Assembly (NCBI GenBank): GCA_025964325.1
Contig: JAOPZA010000177.1
Location: 1-45,973, forward strand
Direction of reading: 5' to 3'
Length of the DNA stretch: 45,973 nucleotides
Origin: Conexibacter sp.
GTDB lineage: Bacteria > Actinomycetota > Thermoleophilia > Solirubrobacterales > Solirubrobacteraceae
Made by a program: the position numbers and the translations under genes. Below are positions 22,391 to 30,633 of the stretch, one piece after another (the first letter of the stretch is position 1; the number at the start of each line of letters is the position of its first letter). Below the pieces are notes generated by a model that ran no database searches, was not told the origin of the DNA, and saw only the letters and a list, made by a program, of their open reading frames with translations.

Positions 22391-23562
22391 GACGCTCCGC
22401 TGCCGGCGTGCTGGCCGAGCCGGCGCTCCCAGCCGTCGGCGTGGACGTCGAGGTAGGCGCTTGCGTCCGGCGGATGCGCGCGGGCGAGCTCGACGTCGAG
22501 CTCGAGGCCGAGGCCCGGTCCCGTCGGGATCTCGAGCTCGCCGGTTGCGGCGTCGAGCGCCGGGATCCAGCTGACGAGCTCGCGCGTCCACGGCTCGTTG
22601 AACGGATCGAAGTGCTCCTGGATCAGGACGTTCGGCACGGTCGCGGCGAGCTGCAGGCAGACGGCGGTCGCGACCGGGCCGCCGCTCTGGTGCGGCGCGA
22701 CCCACGCGCCCGCGGCCGCCGCCATCTCGGCGACGGCGAGCGTCGGCGCGATGCCGCCGAGCGACATCGGCTCGGGTTGCACGATGCTGACGCCGCCGCC
22801 GGCGAGCAGCGTGTGGAACTGGCCGACGAGATGGAACGTCTCGCCGCTCGCGACCGGGATCGGACTCGCGTGCGCGACCGCGTTGGTGGGCGCCTCGCGC
22901 TCGCGCGTCGTCGGCTCCTCCCACCATCCGATCCCGAGCGGCGCGAAGCGGCGCGCGACGCGGATCGCCTCGGCCTCGGCGAAGCGCGCATGGACGTCGA
23001 TCAGGAGCTGCAGCTGCGGTCCGCCGCGCTCCCGCAGCGCCGCGACGATCTCGTAGGCGCGCGTCAGCTCGGCCTCCGAGATGAACCCCTGGGCGGTCCC
23101 GAACGGGTCGAGCTTGAGCGCGCGGAAGCCGTGCGCGAGCGCGACGTCGGCGGCCGCCACGAACGCCTCCGGCGTGCGCTCGGCGCGATACCAGCCGTTC
23201 GCGTACGCGGGCACCCGCGTCCGCACGGGGCCGCCGAGGAGCCGGTGGATCGGCACGCCGAGCGACTTCCCGAGGATGTCCCAGCAGGCGACCTCGATCG
23301 CGGCGACGGCCGTCTTGTGGATGTGGCCGCCGTCGTTGGAGACGCGCTCGACCAGCCGCCGCGAGAGGCGGCGGACGTCGCGCGGATCCTCGCCGACGAC
23401 GAGGTGGGAGAGCTCGTGGACGGCGGCCTCGATCGTCTTCGCGAACCCGTTGAGCGTGCCCTCGCCGAGGCCGACGATCCCGGCGTCGGTGTGCACGCGC
23501 ACGAACAGCCAGTTCTTCCAGCCGGCGCCGACCGGCAGCGTCTCGAGCTCGACGATCCTCAC
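22387..23562 (-). CDS. Enolase-superfamily (MR/MLE) sugar-acid dehydratase 1
   Basis: The 391-aa protein is a mandelate racemase/muconate lactonizing family member of galactonate-dehydratase type. It has the N-terminal capping domain, a Lys in FRALKLDPFG, metal ligands Asp in LLIDVHARF, Glu in GWWEEP and Glu in VASGETFH, and the catalytic-site His in VAPHQSGGPVA. The DVH and PHQSGGP motifs match acid-sugar dehydratases that form 2-keto-3-deoxy acids. The GTG at 23562 overlaps the transketolase N-subunit stop. The exact sugar acid cannot be read from sequence. Confidence 0.88.
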   Translation of the reverse strand: MRIVELETLPVGAGWKNWLFVRVHTDAGIVGLGEGTLNGFAKTIEAAVHELSHLVVGEDPRDVRRLSRRLVERVSNDGGHIHKTAVAAIEVACWDILGKSLGVPIHRLLGGPVRTRVPAYANGWYRAERTPEAFVAAADVALAHGFRALKLDPFGTAQGFISEAELTRAYEIVAALRERGGPQLQLLIDVHARFAEAEAIRVARRFAPLGIGWWEEPTTREREAPTNAVAHASPIPVASGETFHLVGQFHTLLAGGGVSIVQPEPMSLGGIAPTLAVAEMAAAAGAWVAPHQSGGPVATAVCLQLAATVPNVLIQEHFDPFNEPWTRELVSWIPALDAATGELEIPTGPGLGLELDVELARAHPPDASAYLDVHADGWERRLGQHAGSGAS

Positions 23563-24383
23563 GGCGCCGCCGCCTCGAGCTCGTCGAGCGCCCGCGCCCA
23601 GACCGCGTCCTCGACGCGGATGTAGTGCGTGTTGCGGTACTCCTCGAGGCACGGCACGCCCTTGGCGAGCGTCGTCTCGAGCACGATCGCGCTCGGGCGA
23701 TCGCGCGTCGCGCGGGCCTGCGCGAAGGCGGCCAGCAGCGCGTCGACGTCGTGCGCGTCGACGCGCCGGGCGGCGAAGCCGAAGGCGGCGAACTTCTCCG
23801 GCACCGGCTCGACGCCCATCACCGATGCCGTCAGGCCGTCGGCCTGCGTGCGGTTGTTGTCGATCAGCACGACGAGGTCCTCGAGCCTGTGGTGGCCGGC
23901 CGCCATCGCCGCCTCCCACGTCTGGCCCTCCTGCAGCTCGCCGTCGGAGACGAGGCAGAAGACGCGGTTGCCGCTGCCGGCCAGGCGCTCGGCGAGCGCG
24001 ATCCCGACCGCCTGCGAGAGACCCTGGCCGAGCGAGCCGCCGGTGATCTCGAAGCCGGGCAGGCCTTCGAGCGGGCTCTCCTCGATCCGCGACCCGTCCA
24101 TCCCGTAGGTCGCCAGCTCCTCCGCCGCGTAGACGCCCAGCTCGCCGAGCACGGCGAACAGCGCGATCGCGCTGTGGCCGGTCGAGATCACGAGCGCGTC
24201 GCGGTAGCGGCCGTCGTCGCCGCGGCGCAGCTCGTGGTGGTGGAGGCAGGCCATCAGGTCGGCGAGCGCGAGGCCCTGGCCGGCGTAGCCCTGGCCGCGG
24301 CCGCGGCACATCTCCAGCACGCGGCGGCGGATCCCGTGCGCGTGGCGCGCGAGGTCGGCGCGATCCATCTCCAGCGCGGTCAT
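23559..24383 (-). CDS. Transketolase N-terminal subunit
   Basis: The 274-aa subunit is the thiamine-diphosphate-binding half of a split transketolase. It has the STGHSAIALFAVLGELG segment, GGSLGQGLSQAVGIALAERL, and the TPP motif SDGELQEGQTWEA...LIDNN (about residues 145-180). The ATG at 24383 overlaps the stop of the C-terminal subunit gene (ATGA). Together they should move a two-carbon ketol unit between sugars. Split transketolases occur in several specialised sugar pathways in addition to the pentose phosphate pathway. Confidence 0.92.
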   Translation of the reverse strand: MTALEMDRADLARHAHGIRRRVLEMCRGRGQGYAGQGLALADLMACLHHHELRRGDDGRYRDALVISTGHSAIALFAVLGELGVYAAEELATYGMDGSRIEESPLEGLPGFEITGGSLGQGLSQAVGIALAERLAGSGNRVFCLVSDGELQEGQTWEAAMAAGHHRLEDLVVLIDNNRTQADGLTASVMGVEPVPEKFAAFGFAARRVDAHDVDALLAAFAQARATRDRPSAIVLETTLAKGVPCLEEYRNTHYIRVEDAVWARALDELEAAAP

Positions 24384-25333
24384 CGGTTCTCCTCCAGGCG
24401 GGTGGCGAGCGCGTCGGGGTCGAGCCCCAGCTCGCGCTTGATGTGGTCGAGCGAGCCGGCGGGCGCCCAGACGTCGGGCACGCCGGCGGCCTCGACGCGG
24501 GTCGCGGCTCCGGTGCGCGCGAGCGCCTCGGCGACGACCGACGCGAGCCCGCCGATCGTGGTGTGGTTCTCGACCGTCGTGACGACCTCGAAGCGGGCGC
24601 AGAAGGCGGCGATCGCCGCCTGGTCGACCGGCTTGAGCGTCGGCACGTGGAGCACCGAGGCGTGCACGCCGCGCTGCGCCAGGCGCTCGCTCGCCTCGAG
24701 CGCCCATTCGGTCCCGAGCCCGGTGCCGATCACGCCGACGTCGCCGCCGTCGAGCAGCGTGCGCACGGCGCCGAGCTCGAACGCGAAGCCATCCGGCTCG
24801 ACGTGCTCGCGCACCGCTCCGCGCAGGCCGCGCAGGTAGACGGTGCCGTCGTGCGCGGCGGCGGCGTCGAGCGCGCCGGCGAGTTCCGTCGCGTCGAGCG
24901 GGTCGATCACCGTCATGCCGGGCAGCGCGCGCATCAGCGCGAGGTCGTCGATCGCCTGGTGGGTGGCGCGGAACGGCGTCGTGATGCCGGGCAGGAACGC
25001 GACGACGATCGCGCGGCTGGGGCCGGTGCAGAGCGCCATCGCGACCTGGTCGTAGGCGCGCCGGGTGGCGAACACGCCGTAGGTGACGGCGATCGGCAGC
25101 AGCCCGCGCTTGGCGAGGCCGCCGGCGATCCCGATCATGTTCGCCTCCGCCATCCCGCACTGGAAGAAGCGGTCTGGGAACGCCTGCGCGAACGGCAGCA
25201 CGTCGGTGTATCTCGACAGGTCGGCCGACAGCACGACGATGTCGTCGCGGCGGCGGCCGAGCGCCAGCAGCGCGTCGGCGAACGGAGCGTCGCGCGTGCG
25301 CGGGGATGGTGGCGCGGTCGTCTCGGGGCTCAT
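24380..25333 (-). CDS. Transketolase C-terminal subunit
   Basis: The 317-aa subunit has the pyrimidine-binding domain with the conserved Glu in FFQCGMAEANMIGIAGGLA, TYGVFATRRAYDQV, and TPFRATHQAIDDLALMRALPG. The C-terminal domain follows with VENHTTIGGLASVVAEAL. The ATG at 25333 is preferred because GAGGAG lies 7-8 nt upstream; an ATG at 25351 is in frame but lacks a site. The gene order C-subunit then N-subunit is the reverse of the more common one. It sits between the SDR and the N-subunit genes in the catabolic operon. Confidence 0.91.
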   Translation of the reverse strand: MSPETTAPPSPRTRDAPFADALLALGRRRDDIVVLSADLSRYTDVLPFAQAFPDRFFQCGMAEANMIGIAGGLAKRGLLPIAVTYGVFATRRAYDQVAMALCTGPSRAIVVAFLPGITTPFRATHQAIDDLALMRALPGMTVIDPLDATELAGALDAAAAHDGTVYLRGLRGAVREHVEPDGFAFELGAVRTLLDGGDVGVIGTGLGTEWALEASERLAQRGVHASVLHVPTLKPVDQAAIAAFCARFEVVTTVENHTTIGGLASVVAEALARTGAATRVEAAGVPDVWAPAGSLDHIKRELGLDPDALATRLEENR

Positions 25334-25375
25334 CTGGACTCTCCTCGTCATGGGGCTCGGCGGCTGGTCTCGCCG

Positions 25376-26161
25376 CTACAGCAGCGAGCCGCCGTTGACG
25401 CGCAGCACGTGGCCGTGCACGAACGTCGAGAGCGGGCTCAGCAGGAAGACGCAGGCGGCGGCGATCTCCTCGGGGCGGCCGAGGCGGCCGAACAGCGTGC
25501 GCGCGCCGACGCTCGCCTGCTGCTCGGCCGTCGTGCCGCCGATCAGGGACGGCGTCCCGATCGGGCCGGGGGAGACGGCGTTGACGCGGATCTGGTGGGG
25601 CCCCGCCTCACGCGCGAGCGTCTTCGTCAGCGCGATCACGCCGCCCTTCGCGACGGCGTAGTGGGCGGCGGGGCTGATCGCGCCGTACTCGCCGGAGGTC
25701 GAGGCGAAGTTGACGATCGAGCCGGAGCCGCGCTCGATCATGCCTGGCAGCACCGCCCGGCAGCCGGCGACGGCGGTGTCGAGGTTCGCGCGCACGACGC
25801 GATCCCAGGCGTCCTCCTCGAGCTCGGTGAAGCTGCCCGTCTCCCAGATCCCGGCGCAGTTGACGAGCCCGTCGACCGGACCGAGCCGCTGCTCGACGCG
25901 CTCGACGAAGCCGCGGAACTGAGCGCGGTCGGAGGCGTCGATCGCCTCCGCGAAGGCGTCGTCGCCGAGCTCGGCGGCGACCGGCGCGAGCGTCTGGGCG
26001 AAGCGATCGGTCAGCGCGACGCGCGCGCCGGCGGCCGCGAGCATGCGCGCCGTCGTGGCGCCGATCCCGCCGGCGGCGCCGGTCAGGATCACGGTCGTCC
26101 CGGTCAGGAGCGGCGCGCTGCCGACCGCGGTCCAGGCGTCGGGGGCGGTGATGTCGGTCAT
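25376..26161 (-). CDS. SDR oxidoreductase, sugar dehydrogenase-like
   Basis: The 261-aa protein is a classical SDR. It has TGAAGGIG, an Asp after beta-2 (ALTDRF, suggesting NAD preference), NCAGIW, the Ser of NFASTSGEYG, the YAVAKG catalytic pair, and VSPGPIGTP. The end, HGHVLRVNGGSLL, is typical of tetrameric SDRs. The ATG overlaps the upstream FCD regulator stop (ATGA). In this operon it is a good candidate for oxidising the sugar to a lactone, or a sugar alcohol to a ketose. Confidence 0.86.
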   Translation of the reverse strand: MTDITAPDAWTAVGSAPLLTGTTVILTGAAGGIGATTARMLAAAGARVALTDRFAQTLAPVAAELGDDAFAEAIDASDRAQFRGFVERVEQRLGPVDGLVNCAGIWETGSFTELEEDAWDRVVRANLDTAVAGCRAVLPGMIERGSGSIVNFASTSGEYGAISPAAHYAVAKGGVIALTKTLAREAGPHQIRVNAVSPGPIGTPSLIGGTTAEQQASVGARTLFGRLGRPEEIAAACVFLLSPLSTFVHGHVLRVNGGSLL

Positions 26162-26895
26162 GGGGCGGAGGTCTCCGAGTGGTCGCGGGCGGTGAACATG
26201 GACGTCGTCACGTCGAACTGCTCGATCAGCAGGACGATCGAGCGCGCTGCGTCGTGGTCGGCGATCGCGTCGACGAGCGGTCGGTGCGTGCCGAGGATGC
26301 GGGTGAAGTTGCGGTCCGGGTCGCGCTCGGCCAGGCGGCGGTTCCCGATCGTGATGACTGTGTGGATGACGGGTGCGAGCGCGAGCCACGCCTGTGTCAG
26401 GAAGCGGCTGCCGGAGAGCTCGACGAGGCTGCGGTGGAAGCCGACGTCGAGGTCGACGAGCCGTTGCGTCGAGGCGCCCTCGTGCTCGATCGCGGCGAAC
26501 GCTCTCTGCACGGGCGTGGGGTCGGCTCTGCGCCGGATGCCGCGTGCGATCGCCGCCGTCTCGAGCTCGAGCCGCACGCCGGTGAGATCCTCGAGGTCGG
26601 CCGCGCCGAAGCCGACGACGACCGTGCGGCCGTTGCGCAGCGTGCGCACCAGGCCCTCGCCCTCGAGCACGTTGAGCGCGTTGCGGACCGGCCCGCGGCT
26701 GACCTGGAGCTGCTGCGCCAGGCGCATCTCGACGAGCGGCGCCTCGGGCGCCAGGCGTCCCTCGATGATCGCCTCGCGCAGGATCTCGGCGACCCAGCCG
26801 GAGTGGACGCTGCGTTCGAGCTTCGTCGCGTGCTGGCCGGCGGCGCCGGTCGCGCCGCCGCGGCGCCCGAAGCTCGGCAGCGCCCCCGAGCTCAT
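26158..26895 (-). CDS. GntR/FCD regulator 1
   Basis: The 245-aa regulator has a winged helix (LREAIIEGRLAPEAPLVEM, then QLQVSRGPVRNALNVLEGEG) and an FCD domain with Asp/His in DLDVGFHRSLVE and His in LGTHRPLVDAI. The usual last FCD His is replaced in LLIEQFDVT. It is a close paralogue of the regulator at 33796-34524. It is embedded second in its operon, between the metallo-hydrolase and SDR genes, with ATGA overlaps on both sides, so it should control its own synthesis. The palindromes at 27730 and 27858 are its likely operators. Confidence 0.87.
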   Translation of the reverse strand: MSSGALPSFGRRGGATGAAGQHATKLERSVHSGWVAEILREAIIEGRLAPEAPLVEMRLAQQLQVSRGPVRNALNVLEGEGLVRTLRNGRTVVVGFGAADLEDLTGVRLELETAAIARGIRRRADPTPVQRAFAAIEHEGASTQRLVDLDVGFHRSLVELSGSRFLTQAWLALAPVIHTVITIGNRRLAERDPDRNFTRILGTHRPLVDAIADHDAARSIVLLIEQFDVTTSMFTARDHSETSAP

Positions 26896-27707
26896 GCGGG
26901 CAGGTCCCGGACCGGCCGCAGCGCGAGGGGCTCGCCGTGCTCGAGGACGCGGGTGCGGGGGCCGCCCAGCTGGGCGCAGGTGTCGACGAACAGCTGCGGG
27001 TCGAGCGTCGGAGCGCCGGGGCCGTCCTGCCCCGACCAGGCGCCGTAGCCCTCGGGCGCCCACATCCCGTAATGGCAGGGGATCGCGACGCCGACTTCGA
27101 GCGCGGAGGCCATCAGGGCGGCCTCACGGGCGTTCATGCAGCCGCCGCTGCCGTTGCTGACGAACAGCCCCGCGTCGAACGGTCCGTGGCGACGCACCGC
27201 GAGGCAGCGCGCGTCGTACTCGGTGTCGCCGCTGTGGAGGATCCGCACGCCGCCGGTCTCCACGACGAGGCCGATCGCGTCCTCGGTCAGGAAGCCCGGC
27301 ACCTCGTGGCGGGCGAACGTGCCGTGCAGCGTGAACGGCCCGACCGCCGTGGTCTCCTCACGTTCGAGGGTGACGATCCGGTCGCGGGCGATGCCGCGCC
27401 CGAGCAGGCGGAAGACGATGCTCGACGGTCCGACGAAGATCGTCTGCGGGTTGGTGGCCGCGAGCGCCTCGCAGGTCGGCAGGTCGAGGTGGTCGTGGTG
27501 CCAGTGCGTGATCGCCACGCAGGTCGCGCTGGTGCTGGACGCGTCGAGCACGACCGGGGCGATCCGCGGGGTGCCGAGCTCCTCCAGGACGTAGTCCGAC
27601 AGGTAGGGGTCGATCAGGCACAGCTGCCCGTCGGCGGCCTCCAGCGCGTAGCCGGCCTGGCCCAGCCACGTGAGCGTCGCCGTGGCGACTGAGCTCGTAC
27701 TCGTCAA
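26892..27707 (-). CDS. UlaG-like metallo-beta-lactamase-fold hydrolase
   Basis: The 271-aa protein has the metal-binding HxHxDH motif in ITHWHHDHLDLP, then HEVPG, HSGDTEYD and IPCHYGMW. These match the UlaG-like group, which includes L-ascorbate-6-phosphate lactonase. In this operon it may open a sugar lactone made by the SDR. The start is TTG at 27707 with GGAGG about 7 nt upstream. The nearby ATG is in another frame and meets TGA after one codon. It is the first gene of the seven-gene operon. Confidence 0.83.
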   Translation of the reverse strand: MTSTSSVATATLTWLGQAGYALEAADGQLCLIDPYLSDYVLEELGTPRIAPVVLDASSTSATCVAITHWHHDHLDLPTCEALAATNPQTIFVGPSSIVFRLLGRGIARDRIVTLEREETTAVGPFTLHGTFARHEVPGFLTEDAIGLVVETGGVRILHSGDTEYDARCLAVRRHGPFDAGLFVSNGSGGCMNAREAALMASALEVGVAIPCHYGMWAPEGYGAWSGQDGPGAPTLDPQLFVDTCAQLGGPRTRVLEHGEPLALRPVRDLPA

Positions 27708-27729
27708 CGCATTTCCTCCTGCCTGGAAA

Positions 27730-27746
27730 TTGCAAACAGTTTGCAA
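27730..27746. promoter_or_regulatory. Operator palindrome O1
   Basis: TTGCAAACAGTTTGCAA is a perfect 8-bp inverted repeat around one central base. It lies just downstream of the putative transcription start of the minus-strand operon, where a bound GntR-type repressor would block transcription. It closely matches the palindrome at 27858. Confidence 0.75.
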
Positions 27747-27755
27747 AGCAGCGCC

Positions 27756-27785
27756 ACCATAGACGGCGCTCGGCGGCGACGTCAA
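27756..27785 (-). promoter_or_regulatory. Promoter of the minus-strand catabolic operon
   Basis: On the minus strand TTGACG (27785-27780), an 18-bp spacer and TATGGT (27761-27756) form a good promoter. Transcription would start near 27749, next to operator O1. Confidence 0.6.
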
Positions 27786-27824
27786 GCAGCCGTCGCAGTG
27801 TGGTCCGGGCTCGTTCCCGCGTCC

Positions 27825-27854
27825 TTGACTTCCGCGCCGGCGGGTGATTAGGCT
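27825..27854 (+). promoter_or_regulatory. Promoter of the sugar ABC importer operon
   Basis: TTGACT (27825-27830), an 18-bp spacer and TAGGCT (27849-27854) predict a start near 27861, inside operator O2. It mirrors the minus-strand promoter in spacing and operator placement. Confidence 0.6.
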
Positions 27855-27857
27855 GAA

Positions 27858-27874
27858 TTGCTAACAGTTCTCAA
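27858..27874. promoter_or_regulatory. Operator palindrome O2
   Basis: TTGCTAACAGTTCTCAA shares the 17-bp frame of O1: TTG and CAA at the ends and AACAGTT in the centre, with imperfect arms. It is 128 bp from O1 centre to centre and covers the predicted transcription start of the importer operon. Confidence 0.65.
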
Positions 27875-28017
27875 TGTTGCTCGAACGCTGCCGGCGCGGA
27901 CTCGGAGCAGCCGCCCAGCCGTCCCGAGCGACCGCTCTCGCACGTCTCGACGACGACCCCGCAGCGCGGGGCCGGCTCGTCGTGCGCCGGTTCCGATCAC
28001 CCACCCAGGAGGAGCAG

Positions 28018-29106
28018 TTGTCCCGTCGCCTGCACCCGGCCGCCCTCGTCGCCGCCTGCGCCGCGCTCGCGCTCGGCGTCGCCGCCTGCGGCTCGTCCGG
28101 CAGCTCGTCGTCAGGAGGCGCGTCCGCGTCATCCGGCGGCGGCAAGAAGACCTACACCGTCTATCTCTCGAACAGCTTCCTCGGCAACGACTGGCGCCAG
28201 CAGATGGAGCGCACCGCCAGCGCCGCCGCGACCGTCGCGCCGCTCGCGGGCCACGTGAAGCTGACGGTCGTCAACACCGACAACGACCCGACGAAGCAGA
28301 TCCAGTCGCTCAACCAGATCATCCTCAAGAAGCCCGACGCGATCCTCGTCGACGCCTCCTCGCCGGATGCGCTCAACCCGACCGTCCAGCGCGCCTGCGC
28401 GCAGGGCATCAAGGTCATCTCCTTCGACCAGGCCGTCACCGCCGACTGCGCCTGGAAGGTCAACACCGACTTCAACGTCTCGGCCGCGATCGGCGCCAGA
28501 TGGCTCGCCGAGACGCTGCACGGCAAGGGCACGGTCCTGATGGACCGCGGGCTGGCCGGCAACCCGGTCTCGCTCACGATGGTGAACGGCTTCCAGAAGG
28601 TGCTGAAGGGCTATCCCGGCGTCAAGGTCGCCGGCACCTACGAGAGCCAGTACGCGCTCGCGCCCGAGGAGCAGGCCGCGTCGAGCCTGATCGCCGCGCA
28701 TCCGCAGATCGACGGCGTGCTGTCGCAGAGCTACGGGACGGGCGTCCAGAAGGCGCTGCAGAAGGCAGGCCGCCCGCCGGTCGCGATGTACGCGCAGGCC
28801 TACAACGGCTCCTTCGTGCAGTGCGCGACGACGAAGGGGATCCAGTGCGCGATCACCTCGAACCCGGCGACGCTCGGCGCCGAGGCGCTCAAGCGCGCGG
28901 TCGACCTGCTCGACGGCAAGCAGGTGCCGAAGACCGTGATCCTGCCCAGCCCCGCGTTCGAGACGAATGACGTGAGCGTTCCCGGCACGACGTTCGAGAA
29001 GATCGTCCTCGGCAAGTCGGCCTTCCCGGACCTGCCGCCCGGAGCGACGCTGCCGTTCTCGCCGAGCTGGACGACGATCACGTCGGCCCAGGCGCTCGGC
29101 ACGTAG
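28018..29106 (+). CDS. Sugar ABC transporter substrate-binding lipoprotein
   Basis: The 362-aa protein has a lipoprotein signal with lipobox VAAC (LGVAACGSS) and a Ser/Gly-rich linker. A ribose-type binding fold follows: TYTVYLSNSFLGNDWRQQM, the NDPTKQIQSLNQIILKKPDA segment, GIKVISFDQAV, DGVLSQSYGTGVQKAL. TTG at 28018 is chosen because AGGAGG lies about 6 nt upstream and the signal peptide begins there. It feeds the two permeases encoded downstream. The ligand is probably a sugar or sugar acid handled by the divergent operon. Confidence 0.9.
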   Translation: MSRRLHPAALVAACAALALGVAACGSSGSSSSGGASASSGGGKKTYTVYLSNSFLGNDWRQQMERTASAAATVAPLAGHVKLTVVNTDNDPTKQIQSLNQIILKKPDAILVDASSPDALNPTVQRACAQGIKVISFDQAVTADCAWKVNTDFNVSAAIGARWLAETLHGKGTVLMDRGLAGNPVSLTMVNGFQKVLKGYPGVKVAGTYESQYALAPEEQAASSLIAAHPQIDGVLSQSYGTGVQKALQKAGRPPVAMYAQAYNGSFVQCATTKGIQCAITSNPATLGAEALKRAVDLLDGKQVPKTVILPSPAFETNDVSVPGTTFEKIVLGKSAFPDLPPGATLPFSPSWTTITSAQALGT

Positions 29107-29115
29107 GCGTCGGCG

Positions 29116-30633
29116 ATGTCCGTCCTCCGCATCACCGACCTGCGCAAGCGCTACGGCGCCGTGCACGCGCTCGACGGCGCCTCCCTCGAGGCGCGGTCGG
29201 GCGAGGTGCACGCGCTCCTGGGCGAGAACGGCGCCGGCAAGTCGACGCTGATCAAGATCCTCTCCGGGGCGGTCCGGCACGACGGCGGCAGCATCGCGCT
29301 CGACGACCGCGAGCTGCGCATCCGCTCCCCGCGCGACGCCGTGCGCGCGGGGATCGGCACCGCGTTCCAGGAGCTCAGCCTGATCCCGGACCTGACGGTC
29401 GCGCAGAACCTGTTCTTCGGTCGCGAGCCGCTCGGCCGCCTGCGCGGCGTCCGGCGGGGACGGCTGGAGCAGGAGGCGGCCGCGCTGCTCGAGCAGCTGG
29501 GGATCGAGCGGATCGCGGCGACCGCGCTCGTGCGGACGCTGCCGATCGCGCAGCGCCAGCTGGTCGAGATCGCGAAGGCGGCCGCGCGCCGCCCGCGCGT
29601 GCTGATCCTCGACGAGGCGACCTCGGCGCTGTCGCCCGCGGAGGGGACGTGGCTGCTGGAGCTGGCGCGGCGGACCGCGCGCGAGGGCGCGATCGTGATC
29701 TTCATCTCGCACCGCCTCGCGGAGATCCGCGACGTCGCCGATCGCATGACCGTCTTCCGCGCCGGCGTCGACGTCGGGGCCGGCGCGATCGACCAGATCG
29801 ACGACGACGAGGCGGTGCGGCTGATGCTCGGCCGTCGCGTCGAGCGGCTCTATCCGCCGCGGCGCGAGGCGGTCGGCGAGGAGGTCGTGCTGGCGGCGCG
29901 CGGGCTGACGCTCGGGACGCGCCTCGCAGGCGTCGACCTCGACCTGCGGCGGGGCGAGATCCTCGGCGTCGGCGGGCTCCAGGGGCAGGGGCAGCGCGAG
30001 CTGTTCAACGCGCTCGCGGGCGCGACCCCGGCACGCGGCCGGATCGAGCTCGAGGGCCGCGAGATCCACCCGACCAGCCCGCGCCGCGCGCTCGCCGAGG
30101 GGATCGCGCTCGTGCCCGAGGACCGCCAGCGCGAGGGGCTGCTGCTCGACCTCTCGATCCGCGACAACATCGCACTTCCCGTGATCGAGCGGATCTCGCG
30201 CGCCGGCTTCGTCGACGCCCGCGCTGAGACGCGGATGGTCGCGGAGGTGGCCGAGCGGCTGCAGATCACGGCCGGGTCGTGGGCGCGCGAGGCGGGCAGC
30301 CTCTCCGGCGGCAACCAGCAGAAGGTGGTGCTCGCCAAGACGCTCGTCTCGGGCGCGCGGGTCCTGCTGCTCTACGACGCGACGCGCGGCGTCGACGTCG
30401 GCACCAAGTCCGAGATCTTCACGCTGCTGCGCGAGCTCGCCGGAAGCGGGATGGCGACCCTCTTCTACTCGACCGACCTCCAGGAGCTGACGAACGTGTG
30501 CGACCGCGTGGCCGTGATGGCGGACGGCCGCATCGGCGGGATCCTCGCCGGCCCGCAGCTGACGGAGGAGAACGTGCTGCGGCTGTCGGTCGGCGGCAGC
30601 CTGCCGCCGGTGGCGGCGGAGGCCGTCCGATGA
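29116..30633 (+). CDS. Sugar ABC transporter ATP-binding protein, double-domain (RbsA/MglA type)
   Basis: The 505-aa protein is a tandem ATPase. Domain 1 has Walker A GENGAGKST, signature-like LPIAQRQLVEIAKAA, Walker B LILDEATSALSP and H-loop FISHRLAEI. Domain 2 has the degenerate P-loop region GVGGLQGQGQREL, a good signature LSGGNQQKVVLAK, and LLLYDATRGVDVG where DEPTRG is expected. The second Walker B therefore has Tyr-Asp-Ala in place of Asp-Glu-Pro. Nine nt separate it from the binding-protein gene, and its stop overlaps the first permease start (ATGA). Confidence 0.92.
   Translation: MSVLRITDLRKRYGAVHALDGASLEARSGEVHALLGENGAGKSTLIKILSGAVRHDGGSIALDDRELRIRSPRDAVRAGIGTAFQELSLIPDLTVAQNLFFGREPLGRLRGVRRGRLEQEAAALLEQLGIERIAATALVRTLPIAQRQLVEIAKAAARRPRVLILDEATSALSPAEGTWLLELARRTAREGAIVIFISHRLAEIRDVADRMTVFRAGVDVGAGAIDQIDDDEAVRLMLGRRVERLYPPRREAVGEEVVLAARGLTLGTRLAGVDLDLRRGEILGVGGLQGQGQRELFNALAGATPARGRIELEGREIHPTSPRRALAEGIALVPEDRQREGLLLDLSIRDNIALPVIERISRAGFVDARAETRMVAEVAERLQITAGSWAREAGSLSGGNQQKVVLAKTLVSGARVLLLYDATRGVDVGTKSEIFTLLRELAGSGMATLFYSTDLQELTNVCDRVAVMADGRIGGILAGPQLTEENVLRLSVGGSLPPVAAEAVR

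Larger units (their letters stand above)
27708..28017. other. Divergent control region of the catabolic island
   Basis: This 310-bp spacer contains two back-to-back promoters and two related palindromes, listed separately. It also includes an untranslated leader of about 155 nt for the binding-protein gene. An in-frame ATG at 27874 would add 48 residues before the lipoprotein signal, which is unlikely. Confidence 0.7.

Noticed and set aside
21425-27707. Assignment to the D-apiose or sulfo-transketolase pathway because of the split transketolase
   Set aside because: The specific isomerase, kinase and aldolase partners of those pathways are not recognisable here, so only a general resemblance is claimed.
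27874-28017. ATG at 27874 as start of the sugar-binding protein
   Set aside because: It would place 48 mostly polar residues before the lipoprotein signal and has no ribosome-binding site; TTG 28018 has AGGAGG.
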